64,000 bases of DNA. Origin: Paramecium sonneborni. Its lineage: Eukaryota > Ciliophora > Oligohymenophorea > Peniculida > Parameciidae. The stretch spans positions 354,347-418,346 of the forward strand of contig CAJJDN010000001.1 in NCBI GenBank assembly GCA_905182985.1, in the 5' to 3' direction. The stretch's first letter is position 1. The number at the start of each line of letters is the position of its first letter. Of the stretch, positions 33,424 to 48,956 are shown piece by piece. The notes beneath the pieces were generated by a model that was not told the origin of the DNA, did not search any database, and saw only the letters and a list, made by a program, of their open reading frames with translations. Both the position numbers and the translations under genes were made by a program.

Positions 33424-36400
33424 TCAATTAGCTTATACAATAAATGCTACTCCTCTTTTAGACCAATGATTTTTGTTATTATTAATTGGTATTTTAATTT
33501 TACAAATGAAATTAACTGAGATTCCATTTGAAGTAAGTATTCCCTTTCTTTAAGTTGTATTATAAAGTGGACAAGAATAATTTTTAATAATTTTTCTTTA
33601 TTATGTTGGGCAAAAGTTAATTATAGGACAAGGATAAAAAAGTACATTATTTTAAGGTTCGATAAGTGTCTACTCTTAAAAATCAAATTAAGCTCCATCT
33701 ATTGATATTCCATCAACACAAACACCACTTTTTATAATTTATGGTGGTTAAGAAAAAAAATTAAATTCAAATTTCAATTGATCAATAGGGACTTTTGATT
33801 TTCTTGAATATGTTTATAAAACAGCAGTTAGAAATCCTTAAATAAAAAAAAATCCTCCTAACCAAAATATTTTAGGTTGACCTTAATTTATCCATTAATA
33901 AATAAATTGAGTTCTTTTAATTAAATCACTAAACCAAGATCCTAAAGATTTTGTTGTTAAATAAGAATAAGTTAACCATTATTCTGGAATTCTATTATCA
34001 AATATAGAATTATATATATCTATTGATTAATCAGAAATATTAATAAAACCATCTAATGCTTAAATTAGTATACTTAAAGATTCTGATATTTTTGTTAATA
34101 ATCTATTGTATTTAGATATTTCTTAATGAATTATAGCATTTAAAGGATTTTCTAAAATTTATTAAAATTTTAATTTAGCAAGTTGATTATCTAAAAGTTA
34201 AGGCAAATTCTTTAATATTTCTTAACTTTTATTATAAACAATTTAGTCTGGATGATTTTAATTAGAATCACTTTAAGTTCTAGGAAGTAATTGTAAAATA
34301 ATTTAACTTAAATTATCAGTTTCTAAAATTGATGAATATATTTCAGCATTTTAATGTAAACCAAATAATTAAGGTGGATCATTTATTGGAAATTAAGAAA
34401 TGTAATCCATATATGCTTATAATCTCATTTATTAAGGAATCTAATAAATATCATAAAATTAATAATCTTATTGAATGGTTTTTGAATTGATGAAATCATT
34501 AACATAAATTTTTAATAATTTTCTATCCATTGGATCTGTAACTCTTCCACCATAATTGTTTTCAGCAATTAAATAATTTAAAGCATCCCATGGAACATCC
34601 TAATAAGTTTCTAAAAAATAATGAATTTATTCTTTAGATATTTCAAAATCATGTTATGAAAAATTGTATCCTATATTCCAACCTAAAGGCCCATATTTCT
34701 TTCTTTCTAATAAACATGCATGCAATAATGATAAAGAAAAAAATAGATTTTTCCATTCTTTTATTTTTTTTGATTATTCAAATTTGTCTGATTCTTATTA
34801 TTAATATGATCTTAACATATTATTTTTAAGACCTCTTGGTAATTCATATGTAATTTTGAGAGATCTTAATATTACATTATGTGGTAATATTGAAGTTGGT
34901 TGAGATGTCAACCATAATCTAAAATCGCAATTCACTTCCTTTTTATATTGGATTTCAAATAAGTTTTCAAGTTCAGGCATAAAAGTAGAAGCTAAATGAC
35001 AATTTTACAATAAAACCCATGTACCTTATTACATAGCATTTAAAATCATTTTAATAGCTAATTAATTTTATCCTTATCCTAAAGAGATTTGGTTAAATCG
35101 ATCATTAAAATCATATTTAGTTGCTAATTTAATGATTTCTTATCTTGGATCTGCTCCTGGAGTAATGATGCAAAGCAAAGGAATTTTAGAATCAGATTCA
35201 AAATAGAATTATTCAAAAGTAGTTGGTATGTTTTCTAGAAATAGATTACCCATTTATTATTTAATCATTTCATTAGTAGCTGATATAAATTATTCAGGTT
35301 TTATAATTTTCACAAGCATATTCATTTAGAATTAATCTAATCCTCTTATTTATAACTCATAAGAATTAGAACTGCTATAAAAGCTATCCCAAAATTATTT
35401 TTAGGATACAAAATCTGAACAAACATTACCAAATATATTTGGAAATGATTTTGATAAATCAACTAATTCTAACCACATTTTATTAGTTAACCATGTAAAT
35501 CCTTTAGGCATTTATACATCAGAAATCGTTAAAGTACATCCCATAACAGTAGCTCTTATTAATTCAGTTGGTATATTCATCATCTTTACATATAATAAGA
35601 ATCTAAAAATAAGTTTATCTTTCTCTAATAGTGATCTATTAATTTAAGTGTATAAAATTTATAAAAATTTATCAATTATATTTTAATTTCTTTTCAGCTT
35701 TTCATTTTATGATTCTCTAATAGATCTTGTATAAAGCAAAAAATAAAATTCTAAAGACCAAATATAAGTATGTTCTATAACAGCTAAATCATTTAATATG
35801 AAATAAAGATTGGCAACTTTTTCAGCTGCTTATTTATAGAATTGTCTAATTTGCATAAAACTTATTCTATCATACTCCAAACTTTTTAACTTTTCTTCAA
35901 TAGCTATACTCTCATCTTTTGATTTAGAAAGTGTTTAGATTAAATCTTCATTTTCTAAAAGATCTCCAGTCGATTCTGAAAGTAATTTTAATATTAAAGT
36001 TTCAGTTTACATTAACTTATCTTTATTTTAAAAATATTATTATATATTTTTTAATCTCTGTTCTTCTTTTTATGGTTCATCAATTTTAACAACAATATTT
36101 AGTAATTAATCAACTAAACCATCTTAAGTAACTTAAAATATAAGCATATTAACCATAACACATACTTATGGTTAAAAATGAGGATTACTTAATTTAGTAG
36201 TCATATAGAATCTAAAATCAGAAGATATATCTATAATTTTATCTCCTAATTTCATTGTTGCTCTTTTTGATCTAGATTTTGCATTTTATTACAATAATGA
36301 TTCAAATAATGGATCTAGTGTTTATCCTACATTTTCTAATAAAACTGCATAACCAATTTAAATTCCATGTTCTAATTATAATTAAATTTATTATGTTGGT

Positions 36401-39400
36401 TAATTTGCATTTAAAATAAGTAAATATTTACTATCTTCCATATTTTTAATCCATTAATTAGCTTATAATTGTGGATCTATCATTAATGGCCATTTAGTAG
36501 ATTCTTTTAGTATTATTGCATTTTCAATACTAAGTTAATCATTAGGTAATTATTATGTAATCCAATTATTTATTATTATAGGATTACATAATTATTTAGT
36601 GATGGCATAATCATTTGAAAATTTGATATTATTCTATTTTAAAAGATTTTTCCAATAATTTTAACATACATCTCTATATTAGATAGGAAATACTCCTAAA
36701 TATGCAATAATAGAAGCACTTAATATACAATCTCCTTCAATAGCAATTTATTCATTTTTAATTTTCTATCCTTTCTTTTTCCATCTTTAAGCTTCATCTT
36801 ACAATCCAAATAATAACTTTTCAGCTTTATTAAGTTATTTTTCAATAGTTTCTACTTCCTTTTAAATTAATTATTTTTCTTAATTAGCTCGATCAAACTC
36901 TTTTTCAAATTATTTAAGTTCATTTAATTATTATTCTAATATTGCTCTTTTAATTTATACATCAGATTCAGCTTCTTTTAATTTTTTTTCAGCTTCTGCT
37001 AATTATGCTTTTTTTGGTTCTATTATTTCAACAGCTTAATATGTTTCTAAAACTGCTCTAATCCATTATGCCAAATTACCAGCTGCTTTAGATGCATTAA
37101 ATACTTTTTCTTTTTCAAATAATGGATTAAGAATAAAAATCTATAATTTTTATATATTTTGTAATTTAATAGCTCTTATTTCTTCAAGTTTCATTTTTTT
37201 AACTCTCTTAATTAATTTTTCATTTAATAAATATTTTTTTGCATAATCCCAATAATCTTACATAACAGGTAATTCTTTATTTTTTGATTTGACTTTCTCA
37301 TCTTCTTAAAATGCATAACATAATCCTTCCATTACAACAGCAGCTGATAAAGGAGGATTAGTAAATGATTTTAATTAAATCATATCATCTTTTGTAATTT
37401 TATCTAATGCTTCTGTTGCTTAACCTAAAAGTGGTAAAACTTTATTTAATTCTGTTATACAAATATTTTTTAATTCAGTTGCTTAATCTCTATGTTTTTA
37501 ACAAATCATTTCATCATATTCACATAATCTTCTTTTTTAATCAGCTTCTTCTTTTTTTAATTTTATTTATTATAATAACTTTTAATTTTCAAGAGTAGCT
37601 TATTCTAATTAAGGTTATAATTCAAATAATTATAATTTGATTTTATCTACTTCTTTTTAAGTCTTAATAATCTTTTCTATACCAGATTCAAATCTATCTA
37701 TTAATGCTAATGATTATTCACTTATTTCTCTTTAAAGTCGTTTAAATGTTTATAACATTTATAGATATTATGTAGGTGTTACATAAAATTATCTTCTTTA
37801 TTCAGAATTATATTTAATTGTTATTTCTTATACTTTACAATGTATATTAACAGCAACATTGACTAAAGAATTATTAGGTAGAAATTCTTCAGCAGTTGTT
37901 ACTAATGCTTCATTTGACCAATCCATAAACCAATCAATAGTAGCACAATTAATAATAGTTGGAAATGTTCTTAATCTCTTTCTATATAATTCTGTAACTG
38001 GTTACATACATAAAATAACATGCACATTAAATTTACATATCTATAAAAACTTTTAAAATGTCATTTCTTCTTATATTTTTAATCTCTCTTCTGGTGTAAA
38101 CAAATGAGTTACTTCGCCATGACTTAATAAACTGCATATATCTTCCCACATATATGATTATTATAATTATGAATCATTGAATATTATAGAAACTTTCTAA
38201 TTCTCTAATCCAACTTATAATAGAGTATTCAATAATTCATCATTCCATGAACGAGGATCTATAATTATTGGTTCTGATCTAAATACTATAAATGTTGCTA
38301 ATTTGGCTAACGATGCTAAACATATTATTAATTATTAGACTTACATCTTCCTGTTCCTCCTATTCCTATTAACAAAGCATGCCCAAAGGTCTATTGCAAA
38401 ATTCTAGTTATTCGAAATATATGCATTATTGCATTCGTAAACAAAATTAATGACAATTTACTTTAAAATCTTTAAGCATTAAAATCATCATGCATTCCTT
38501 GTACCTTTTATTTCAATTATTAAATATTCTATACTTCCTCATAATTACTATTGTGAGTTCCTTATATCCATAATATATTATTTAAATTTATTCTATCTTC
38601 TACTATTATTTCTTTTATTATATTTTAAAAAATCTTGATATCATTAAAATCTACCAAACGATCACTGAATATTCTTGTACATTCATGAACCCAAAGTTTC
38701 ATTAAATTAGATATTGTATATAATTTAGAAGCTTTACTCATTCCTTCAAAAATTCTAAATACATCTCTTAGATTATAAATATAATGACATTTTTATGGAG
38801 TTGGTAATAAACTATCTTATATTTTTGAATATAGATTTAATGAATTTATAACTAATTATTATTTAAATGATTTAACTTCTTCTGTAGCATTAAACTTAAT
38901 CATAACCCAATCTACAAAGACTTGTAAAATATTGGTTACACTAGCAGTATCAAATCCACCTATATATAATAAATTGAAATGTCTTAGATATCTCATTGTA
39001 ATTTGATTTCTACCCCCACTTGCAGGTTACATAGCACATAAAAATGTAATATCACACATATGTTTAAATTCTTTATTATCCAAATCATACCAACCTCCTT
39101 AATCCATCCATTATCTTAATAATTCTATTGCTGGTTATGATCCTTATGGTTCTCTAAAAGGCATATTTAATTCATCTACAAATATTATAATCTATCCTTC
39201 TTCAGCTCCATAATATCCTTTTCGTCTTCTTTTATTTATTTTTGTTTCTATTAATCTTTATAAACTATTTCCAGTTGTTTAACCACTACATGCAATTTAA
39301 AATTAAGAAAATTTTGCCATTGATAAAGATTTTCCTGTTCCTGTTGGTCCACAATATAACAAATGTAATCCTAATTTACAAAAATAATCATTTCTATTTG

Positions 39401-42400
39401 ATTCACTTGTAGGAACTACTATCTAATGAAAATCAGTACTTGGAGTTATTAATAATTATTCAGATATCTATAATTATATAATTAAATATTACATCAGTCC
39501 ATTCTAACCATTTTTAATTAATAAATCCATATAAAAAGTAATCTATTCTTTCATTAATAGGAAATTATAATTTTCTATTAATTTCTAAATCCAATCCTGT
39601 TTATTAATGTTTAAGTAACTTATGTAAAAAAGTATTAAATTAATTTCTATTTTATTCATTAATTGCAGCACCTAAAGACCATGTGATTGAAAATATTATA
39701 GTATTATCAAATACAAAAGTATCACTTTCATTTTAATCTAATTATGACATTAATTTTTAGAACAATTTTAAAAATGATCTTACTAATATATTATGTTATG
39801 AATAAACAGGAAATGATGCATTATATTACATCCATAATAAACAATGTTCTATTAAACTATAATAAATATTAATAAATTACTATTTAATTCTTTTAATAAA
39901 GTATTTATGATCAAAATGATTAGGTAATCTCATATTTTCAATAAGATATTTCCAATCAAATATATTATAATAAATCATACCCAATCTTGAAACTGTAGCA
40001 GGTGATGCAGCAGATAAATTTTCAACTTCAAAAATCATACACATTTTATCTGGAATTTTTAAAATTTCTCCAGATGTTAAACATAATTTTTTATTATCAT
40101 CTAAAACTGTATTTAGATTTTCTATCCAAATAGAATCAACTGGTCCATCAAAAACTATCCAAACATATTTTTCTTTTTGTATATTCTCTCTAATCAATAT
40201 TGGAGCAACTCCATCTGACCATTATTTTGTATCAGGATCTAACTTTCCATATAATTAATCAGAGTTTATTGCTTTCGGATTTAATTTAAGAATTGTTGCT
40301 TTCAATAAATTTGATAAAATTTATAAAGATGTTGATTTTCCTGAAAAAGTTTAACCAACTAACATTACCCCATTTCTAACTTAAATACTGTTATGAATTT
40401 ATTAGCATTTAATTGCTAATGTATCATAATAAATTAGTTTCATATTTTGAGTTTATTACTATAGAAGTTCTAATTGTTCTTATTCTTATTATTAAACATT
40501 TGGAAATGAATCTTAAGTAATAGCTTTGAATAATTCAATATCACGATTCACTAATTTTGGTTAATTTACAATAATCAAAGCGGTTAAACTTTTTTCTTAT
40601 TCAGTTCCATTCCTTGTATTTTTTATGGAATTTAATACTGCCTTTAAAGTTCTCATACCAAAATCATAATGTTCTTAAGTTGACAATTACTCATTACATA
40701 GCTTTAAACAAGTAACTATTTATTTACTTAATTCTCTTGCTTTTTCAAAACCAATACTATATAAGAATATCTCTGCAATCATTTCATAATCAGCAACCAT
40801 CATAGCACAAGGACGAAATAGAATTTTAAGATTATCAGGTAATTCTGATCTTCCAGCATATCCAGGATTCATAGTAACATTTATTGCACAAGTTGGAACT
40901 AAATTAATCTCTTCTCCTTCAAATAAAAAAGATTCCTATTTTAATTTTATTGCCTTCTAAATTGTAAAAATTTATTGTGCGACAACTGATAAAACTTCTG
41001 GATCAATTCTATTAAATTCATCGAAACAACACCAAGAACCAGATGTAACCAATCCTTTAAAGAATTTACCCATAGCAATATAATTTAATCCATCTGAACA
41101 ATTAAATACAATACATGGTCTTGCCATTGCTTTAGCCAAATCTTTAACAGTTTCTGTTTTACCTGTTCCTGCAGGACCTTCAGGAGCACCACCATAATTC
41201 ATTTTATATGCTTCCATCAAAGTTCTTTAACATCTATCTGTTAATGCTGTTATTACTAATCTTTAGATCTTACCCAAATACTCATATCCATACTATGATT
41301 ATTAATTTAATAAAATACTTCAAAAGAGGAATTTACCATTCTTACTTATATAGAATTTTCATCATTATAGTAATATCTTAATTAAGAAATCCAAACAAAT
41401 GAGTTTATTATTTCTATCTATTAATTTAATAACATTTCAGCCACATCTTTATTATGAACTTCCTAAATTACCATTGCTTCTAAAGTTGTCTTTTAAATTA
41501 ATCTCGTTTCATTTCTAACTAAATCTACTGTTGTTGATAATTCCTTATTTAATAATTAAACTAAAAGTTTCAAATTTAATTTTTATTATTATCTTATAGA
41601 TGCTTCAGTATTCCTTGTCCATTTTATCTAATTACTTAATAATACACTTTATCCTGGCCATTTATTAATAATTTCTATTTTTGTTGAATTCAAATCTTTT
41701 AAAGCATTACAACTTGCTTTTTTAATTGTTTTCTACATTCTCGTTTAAAATTCAGATAACCAACTCTCTACATTTTCAATCTTATTCCCTTTTTTCAAAT
41801 TAATTACATCATCTAATAATATTTTTTCTTAATGACTTGAATAAAATGCTGTTATAACTTCATTATCAACTATTTTCAATTCAGATATATTCTCAAAACA
41901 TTTAAATATATGTTTCTAAACTTATTAAGGATTTTTAGTTTAGGCTATTATTTCTACAAGTTCTTCATCTGATACAAAATAAAAACGGGGAAATAATATT
42001 CTCTTCGATTCCAAATATTTTGTTAAACTTCTTTATATTTAATCTAACATTTATACATTATAAGAGAAATCTTGTTTCATCTTATCATTTTCTATCTGAT
42101 CCCATAATTATTTATTCTTATTTAAAATAATCATATAATTTTTATAAGATTAATCTATTCTTTTAAAATCCAAAGTTTCCTATTTTAATTTCTATTTTAT
42201 ATCATCACTAGCAAATATAGGATCTAAATATATCCAATGCTTTTAACATTTCATAACCTATTCAAGTGTATCTTAAATAAGTAATATCTTATTTTCTAAT
42301 TAAGCAGCCTTTATTATTACAAATTTAGCATGAGGTTAAGCTTTTAAAATATTTAATACATTTAATTATTCATCTAATTAAGCCATTACATCTTCATAAT

Positions 42401-45400
42401 TTTTAAAAATGAATGTATCTTTATATTATTATAATTCTAATTCTATTATTGATAGTTTATCAAACATTTCATTCAATCTTTTTTCAACACTCCAACTTTT
42501 CTCTGCTTAAGATGATAATTTTAAAACAGTATCTTTATAATTTAAAATACCTTTTTTTAATAAATTTGCTATTGTAATTTCTTCCTTATTTTCTAATTAA
42601 GGAAATGAGCATTCTCTAAATAAATCCTTCCAAAATATTGGTTTCCTTTTATATGCCTCAATTGCCAGAGATTCAACTATCCAAATATTATCTTTAAATT
42701 GATCCAATTATCTTCTTAAATTTCTTACTAAACTTTATGCATTGTCATCTAATATATCAGAAAAATAATTAAATATTTAGATAGCTTCATTATTAAATTG
42801 TTACATTTACAATTACATATCTAAATGGTCTAATTATTTAATTGACATAAACAACCATTATTCTTTTTAAATATCAAATCTTTACTAATTATTAAATATA
42901 ATATTTTTACTGCTAAATCCCAAAATTAATGATAAGGTTAGAATTCATGCAATAAATTATCAAACTCTTTATAAATTGTCACTCCTATTTAAAATGTAAG
43001 TTCCCTTAGATTAAATTCTGATATGATTTCTTTTGAAATTTCTAATTACTCTTAAAACTTTTTAATTTCTATTATATATTCTTTCAATTTTTCATATTAA
43101 GAATAAGATTTAATTTTTGTAAATGTTGCTTGCATATCTAATATTTTAGCTATGAATTCCTATTTATCATTATGTAATCTTCTCAAAAATATATCTTCTT
43201 ATGATTTAAGTACAGCTTTATTGGCTTCAATTATATCTGATATATCTTTAGGTAAATATATTAATTCATAATAATCTATCATCAACTAAAAGTCAAAAGA
43301 ATAATAAAATTCTTCAAATAAATTTAAGTATTGTTCTCTACATAAATATATAAATTATTTATTTACACAAATTGAACTTCAAATTACATTCTTGAGAAAT
43401 CTACTTTAATTTCTCCTAAAAATAATTTTAGTTCCATTAATTCTTATTCAGTTTATGGAATCTACTAACTTTTATCTCTCATTATTTAAAACTATTATTT
43501 AATTTATTAAATATTATGTTTCAATATTTCTTATATCTTCTATTAATATTTAAATATTTAATTACATTAAATATCATTTATTATTAATCATTTATACGTT
43601 CAACCAAGGTATGTTTCAATTCATAAATATTTAAAGAAAATAATCCAAATCTTTTCTAATTTTATTAATATTATAGAATATCTAATTTAGATTCTTTTAA
43701 TTCATATAGATAACTTTCTATAGATGAAAAATTCATTTAACTTAGTGTTGCTGCTTCTTTTGGATCCAAACCAAATATATCATATAAATCTTTCGATCTA
43801 AAAGCTTTTAAATAATGAGAATATTTATTATAGTATTTTACAATGTCATCACAACATTTATACTCATTTGAAATTAAAGCAATAGTTTCATCTTTTATTA
43901 TTGATAATTGAGAAAAATCCATAACTGCTGATAATTTTTTCTTTTCTAACAATAGTAAAGTCATTATTTCACTTTAAATGCAATAACCTTCTATTACTAA
44001 TTGATAAAGAAAATCAAAAGGTTTCATTAAAACTATTAAGATAGATGATAAATTTGGCTCCATATATATTATCTCTTCATCTCCTTTTATTGAATCTTTT
44101 ATCAATTTTCTCATTGATTTTTTTATAGGTGCTTGTTGAACAACACATTAAACATGTAGTTATAGTAATGGCTTTTTATTTAAAGGCTTGTAAAATTAAG
44201 AATTTAGAATAAAACTTTCATAAAATTCTTTTGTGTAATTAAACTAATGTAGAACCTTTTCTTTTATAATTTATTAATACATCAGATCGACTTTAGTCAA
44301 AATTCTTGACAACCCACAATCATTATATCGTTTCCGATTTGTTTCTACAAATTTATAATTTTAACCTAAAATATCTTACAAATCTGATTGTATATAGAAT
44401 TTTTCTCTTCTAATTTCTTTTTTTATCTCTTTTCCTTCTAATTCAAGAGCAGAATCAAATTTATTTAAAATTATTGGAAATTTAAAATCCTTTTAATGTA
44501 TTATCTCAATATTAATTTAGTTTAATCTAGTAATTAACTACTTCATAGCTTTATAACCATCTTTTTTTAATAAAATTGCTTCTTTTTCAAGATTAATTTA
44601 GAAAGTAGAAAAATATTAATATCTTCTTTCTATTTTAGAAATTTATTTATATTCACAAGCATCTTCAATAAATGAACATTTTTTTTAAAATAGTATATAA
44701 TTTTAATTAACTTCTTCAAGTAAAGCTTCAACATGTTATAATTTTTTAGCATACTAAAATCTGCTAAAAAGTGAATTAATTAAAGATATAGGAGCTTTAT
44801 TGACTTCATTATCACTTATTGCATTAATTTCTCTAAGTCTTTTCATTTCTTCTTTTTAATGTATTCTTATATTCTAACTATATTTTAATAAAATGAAATA
44901 TAAACCTTCTTACTGTGGCTACTCTAAATAATTCTTCATCTTGATTAATAAATTTAATGGAAAGTCTGTCAACAGATTTAGTTTAACCATCAGGAAACTT
45001 TTAAACAAGAAATTTTTAAGTATCCTGATTATAATTAATAACTTTTGCATCTTCCCATAAAAAAGATCTATATAATTATTTCAATATACTTTTTTCTTTG
45101 ATTATAAAACAAAACTTTAGCTTAAGGTGCTTCTGAAGTTTAAGACTATTCAAACCATTCTTAATTTGATTTTTCAAATTTTTATTCTTATTCATATGGA
45201 TTTGGTGTTTATCTTTATGTTAAAAGTGGACTTCTTGCTGTTTTTATTTTAGATAATCCATAAATGGTGTAATTTTCATCAACTTTTTTTTAATCCTTTT
45301 TTTCCCTTGAACTAGATGTAGTTTTTAAACCTCTAGTAAATGATGCTGTCATAGTTCTTAATTAACAAGATCTTTCTTAGAATGATAACCTAATTTTATA

Positions 45401-45586
45401 TCTAACAAAATACTAGCTGTCTGATTCAAAAGAATTTATAAAACCTTATAATCTATCCTCTTCTTCCCTTATTTTTGGTAAATTTGGAAATTTTGCAAAA
45501 TTTATTTTAAGTAATGGTCCTAATGAATAAATTAATTAAATACCATCATCCTTCTTCTTTTTTTAATATCTCAGTACACGACTCAT
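33424..45586 (-). CDS. axonemal dynein heavy chain
   Basis: A gene of about 12.2 kb, roughly 3,900 residues after removing many tiny introns (the first near 45068-45089, 22 nt). Start MSRVLRYQKKKKDD. AAA1 P-loop [17 protein letters not shown] and Walker B CFDEFNRI (about 40990-41190). AAA2 P-loop GQTFSGKST (near 40350) with [19 protein letters not shown] and SPATVSR (about 39990-40160). AAA3 GPTGTGKS (near 39335). AAA4 GIGGTGR (near 38360). Stalk-base segment [18 protein letters not shown] near 37060. C-terminus [18 protein letters not shown] and CPLYNTTQRKGIL. It is the motor subunit that drives ciliary beating. The size fits single-headed inner-arm types (DNAH3/7/12 group), but the subtype is not certain. 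The full exon map was not resolved. Confidence 0.95.
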
Positions 45587-46318
45587 ATATTCCTTATTAT
45601 AAATTTAAATATATTATAATTAATATCATTATTGTGATTTTACTTTTTCAAAATCAACTCTTTAATTTATCATCTTAGTTGTTAAAATTTTTAGTTTTTT
45701 TTTAATTTTCTGATGTCTATATATCCATATGTATATTTTATGAAAACATTTTTATCTTAACTTAATAATTTAAATTAGCCGAAACTATTGTACCAAATAT
45801 CAAAAACTTCATTTATTATTATATCAAATATTGACTAAATAATTGAAGATCATATAATATTGATGATCAAAACTTAATAGACACATTCCTAAAAAACTAT
45901 TTAATTTTACACAGTAAAAATATTTGTACTGAAGAAAACTTATAAATTATTTCAAGAAAAGCATTAATAGAATTACAATTATAATATTAATTATAACTCA
46001 GAAAATGTTACAGTATCTAATAATTCTTTGGTTTAATTGTTTACTTATAGAATGTTTTTTTTTATTTATTTTTAATTATAATAAAAAATATTTATACCTA
46101 ATTTAAGAAACTCATAAAATAATGTCTATAACCTATCAAAATCATTTTAGTCATTATTAAAAGAAATAAGTAAAACAAACAAAAAGTTTCTTTAAGGAGT
46201 TTTATGAATAAAATAATTCATATATTTTTTGAGGAGATGATTAAAGTAAATATATGATAATAGTTATTTATAGATTATTTGTTATTTAAATGCATTAAAC
46301 AAGTTTAAGTTATTAAGT
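45587..46318. other. intergenic, gene-poor
   Basis: About 730 bp upstream of the dynein heavy chain start. It contains one plus-strand open frame (46122-46232, 36 codons, starting MSITYQNHFSHYQKK) that could be a very small gene but has no support. Otherwise A+T-rich with no recognised signal. Confidence 0.4.
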
Positions 46319-47130
46319 TCAAAATTCTTCAGCCTGATTGCAGCAAAAGAATAATTTCTAGAAAAAGGTTTTCTTCTTTTTTTAACTAGAATTTGTTAAA
46401 CTTTATCTCTATTTATTATTAGATTTAGTTGCTGATATATTTTAGGTATTTGAAAGTGCTGTCGAATAATTTTTAATTTATTTAGTAGTTATCTTTAAGG
46501 AAAATTCTTTTAAATTGGTTTAATTAAGTAATGTTTAATTAGCGAAAGCTAAAATAATTTGAAATACAATACCTGGAAAATCTTCATTTGGGTTACCTTT
46601 TTTCTTTTTAGGTATATATAATTCATAAACATTTGTATCATGATTGTTAGATGAAAACGGTGTTTATAAATATTAGTTTTGATCATTGAATTATTAGATA
46701 AAAAGTTGAATAAGATCACCAATTGTAATATTATTAAGAGCTTATAATATTATCTCATATTTATGATCAATATTTTAGTCATACCAATAAACTATAAATA
46801 CTTCATTCTATCCTTAAATTTATGGCTAATATTTTAAATATTGTTAATACTTCTTCTTCAATAATATTTGTATGTTCAATGAGTGATTTTGAACTTCTTC
46901 TTTGACTAATTTAAGGAGTCAGTGACAAAAGGCTTCCTTTCATTAAGTTTAAAAATACTTTAAGTTTTGATTGGTCTGTACCTATAATTGTTATCAGCAT
47001 TTGGAAAGGCTATAGAAAGTGTTGCGTTACTTTATTTTGATTAATTTGTTGTTGATTAATCAAGATTATCTATAGTGAAATCTTCATTTATTTAAGCGAA
47101 TTTTTTATCTTGAATACAGTTAGCAGACAT
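46319..47130 (-). CDS. unknown protein, possible ubiquitin-like/RA-like fold, Cys-rich C-terminus
   Basis: 246 or 254 residues depending on a 24-nt in-frame intron (46549-46572); other introns 46937-46958 (22 nt, ends AAG) and 46826-46850 (25 nt). The N-terminus is polar and disordered. A central segment, EVFIVYWYDQN ... YEIILQALNNITIGDLIQLF, followed by YELYIPKKKKG, has the pattern of a ubiquitin-like or Ras-association fold (inference from hydrophobic spacing). The C-terminus KKKKTFFQKLFFCCNQAEEF is a likely membrane-attachment site through adjacent cysteines. Family not identified. Confidence 0.6.
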
Positions 47131-47251
47131 ATAATTATATTAATATTTTATTTATTTGATGTATTCTTTATCTTTAAAATTGCATTTATGTACAATTATT
47201 TAATTATAAGATATTATTAATTGTCATGTAATATATATATTTATATATATT

Positions 47252-48859
47252 TCATTTATCATTTAATTGTCTTTATATAATAGCAATTTGTGTGCAAATT
47301 TCACATTTACAACTAGGATAATGCACTGTATTCATTGACTTTGACTTTTTATTAGTTTTAGGAGTAAAGGTATAATCTTAATCTTTCATAGTAAGATAGT
47401 TATTTTTAGATTTTTTGAAAATGACATCCTTTTGGATTTAAGGTAGATTGATACAATATTCATAAACACTTTAAAAAAAGTCATCAAAATCTAATATTCT
47501 TTTTTATTCCTATAAATATTTGAATATAGGCCATAAAGTTTAAATAATGTTAGGAGTGAGATTATTAATTTCTTCATATGAACATTATATTTAACCATCT
47601 TAATTAGTATCCATTTCAGTAAACAATTATTTAAGGATCTTTTTTCTTTATAAAAATACTATATCTTCTGATAATTCATTTTTCAATCTCACATTTAAGG
47701 ATTCCTTTTCTTCGATGACTTTTTATTCAGACATTTGTTGTAATTTTTCAGACTTTAACTTGGACTATAAATAAAGCTTCTCATGAACGGCTTATGATTT
47801 AATCTATTCATATACGTTTTTCTGATGATGTTTAAGCATAAGGACTTCTACATATTTTAGGTCGATATAATAATTGACGAGTTTTTAAGTCTACGTTTTC
47901 ATACTTCATTTTAATTAATTCTCTTCTTTCTTTTAATTCTTCTTGTTTTTTTTCCATTCTAGTTAAAAAATCATCATCAATTTTAAAATTGGTATTTACT
48001 GAAGGTTTGAAAGTGCATTCAGGAATATCTTATTCTGGTTAAGAATACATTCTATTTCTTGCTTATTCATACAATTCATCAAATACGTTTTCATAATGTT
48101 ATTTCTCTCTTATATAATGACTCATTTATTTAGATCTAAATAATAATATATAATTTATTTATTACAATTCATTAATTTAAGGTACAAAATTATATTCCTT
48201 TCCTTATTCATCTAAAAATACTTATTAAATTTGTTTATCTTTTAAAGTTCCTTTTTCTTTCATATATCCATTCTTACGATAACCTGCTTATTCCTTAAAT
48301 TAATATAATAGTTACATACCAAATAAATTTTAGTTTGTTTACTTAATTTAGGTGTCTATTGTAACTATTATTATTCTTATTCTTATTTTTCTGTTTAATA
48401 CTGTTTTATTTAATTATCTCTTTATTCCCTTTTCTTTTAAGCTAATTAATACAATCTCTCTCCTGGTTATTCTGACTCTTTAGTTGAATATGATTATAAT
48501 TATCTTGAATAATAATTTTGCTATTATAATTTTTATTAGCTTTGATAATTATCACTGTTTGTATTACTGTTGATCTGTTTTAATAATACATTTTATGCAT
48601 TCTTATCTAATTAGTGCAAATGACAAAATTCTGATACTTTCAACTTTGGATCTTCATCTTAATAAATCATTAACTATTCCACTTGATTTGAACTCAAATT
48701 TACATTTAATATTAATTTTATTTTTTTTTATTAAGTTTCAGGTGTTTTAGTAATGTAAGTATTATCACTTGCTCTAGTATTATTCTATGGTGATTTGCTT
48801 GTTTATTTTTATGGAGTACCATCCAATCCTAATTCCTCTAGTAATGCTTCATAATTCAT
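47252..48859 (-). CDS. EF-hand protein with CTFKP-type motifs, probable cytoskeletal/ciliary
   Basis: 508 residues; introns 48294-48319 (26 nt), 48136-48165 (30 nt) and 47791-47815 (25 nt). Starts MNYEALLEELGLDGTPQKQ; Gln-rich first half; then motifs EYNFVPQIN, ECTFKPSVN and LLYRPKICRSPYAQ; a coiled coil; one EF-hand loop, DTNQDGQIQCSYEE; and a final DYTFTPKT followed by a CxC pair. The (C)TF(K/N)P(x)I motif recurs in the gene at 56251-58146. Proteins with scattered motifs of this kind occur in ciliates and other flagellates; a basal-body or axonemal role is a guess. Ca2+ binding by the EF-hand is likely. Confidence 0.65.
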
Positions 48860-48956
48860 TTGATTTGCAGTTAATTTATTTATTATATTTATATATAAAT
48901 GGATATCCTATCAAACCATTTTCTATAATCATAATTCAATTCTTTTAATTATTATT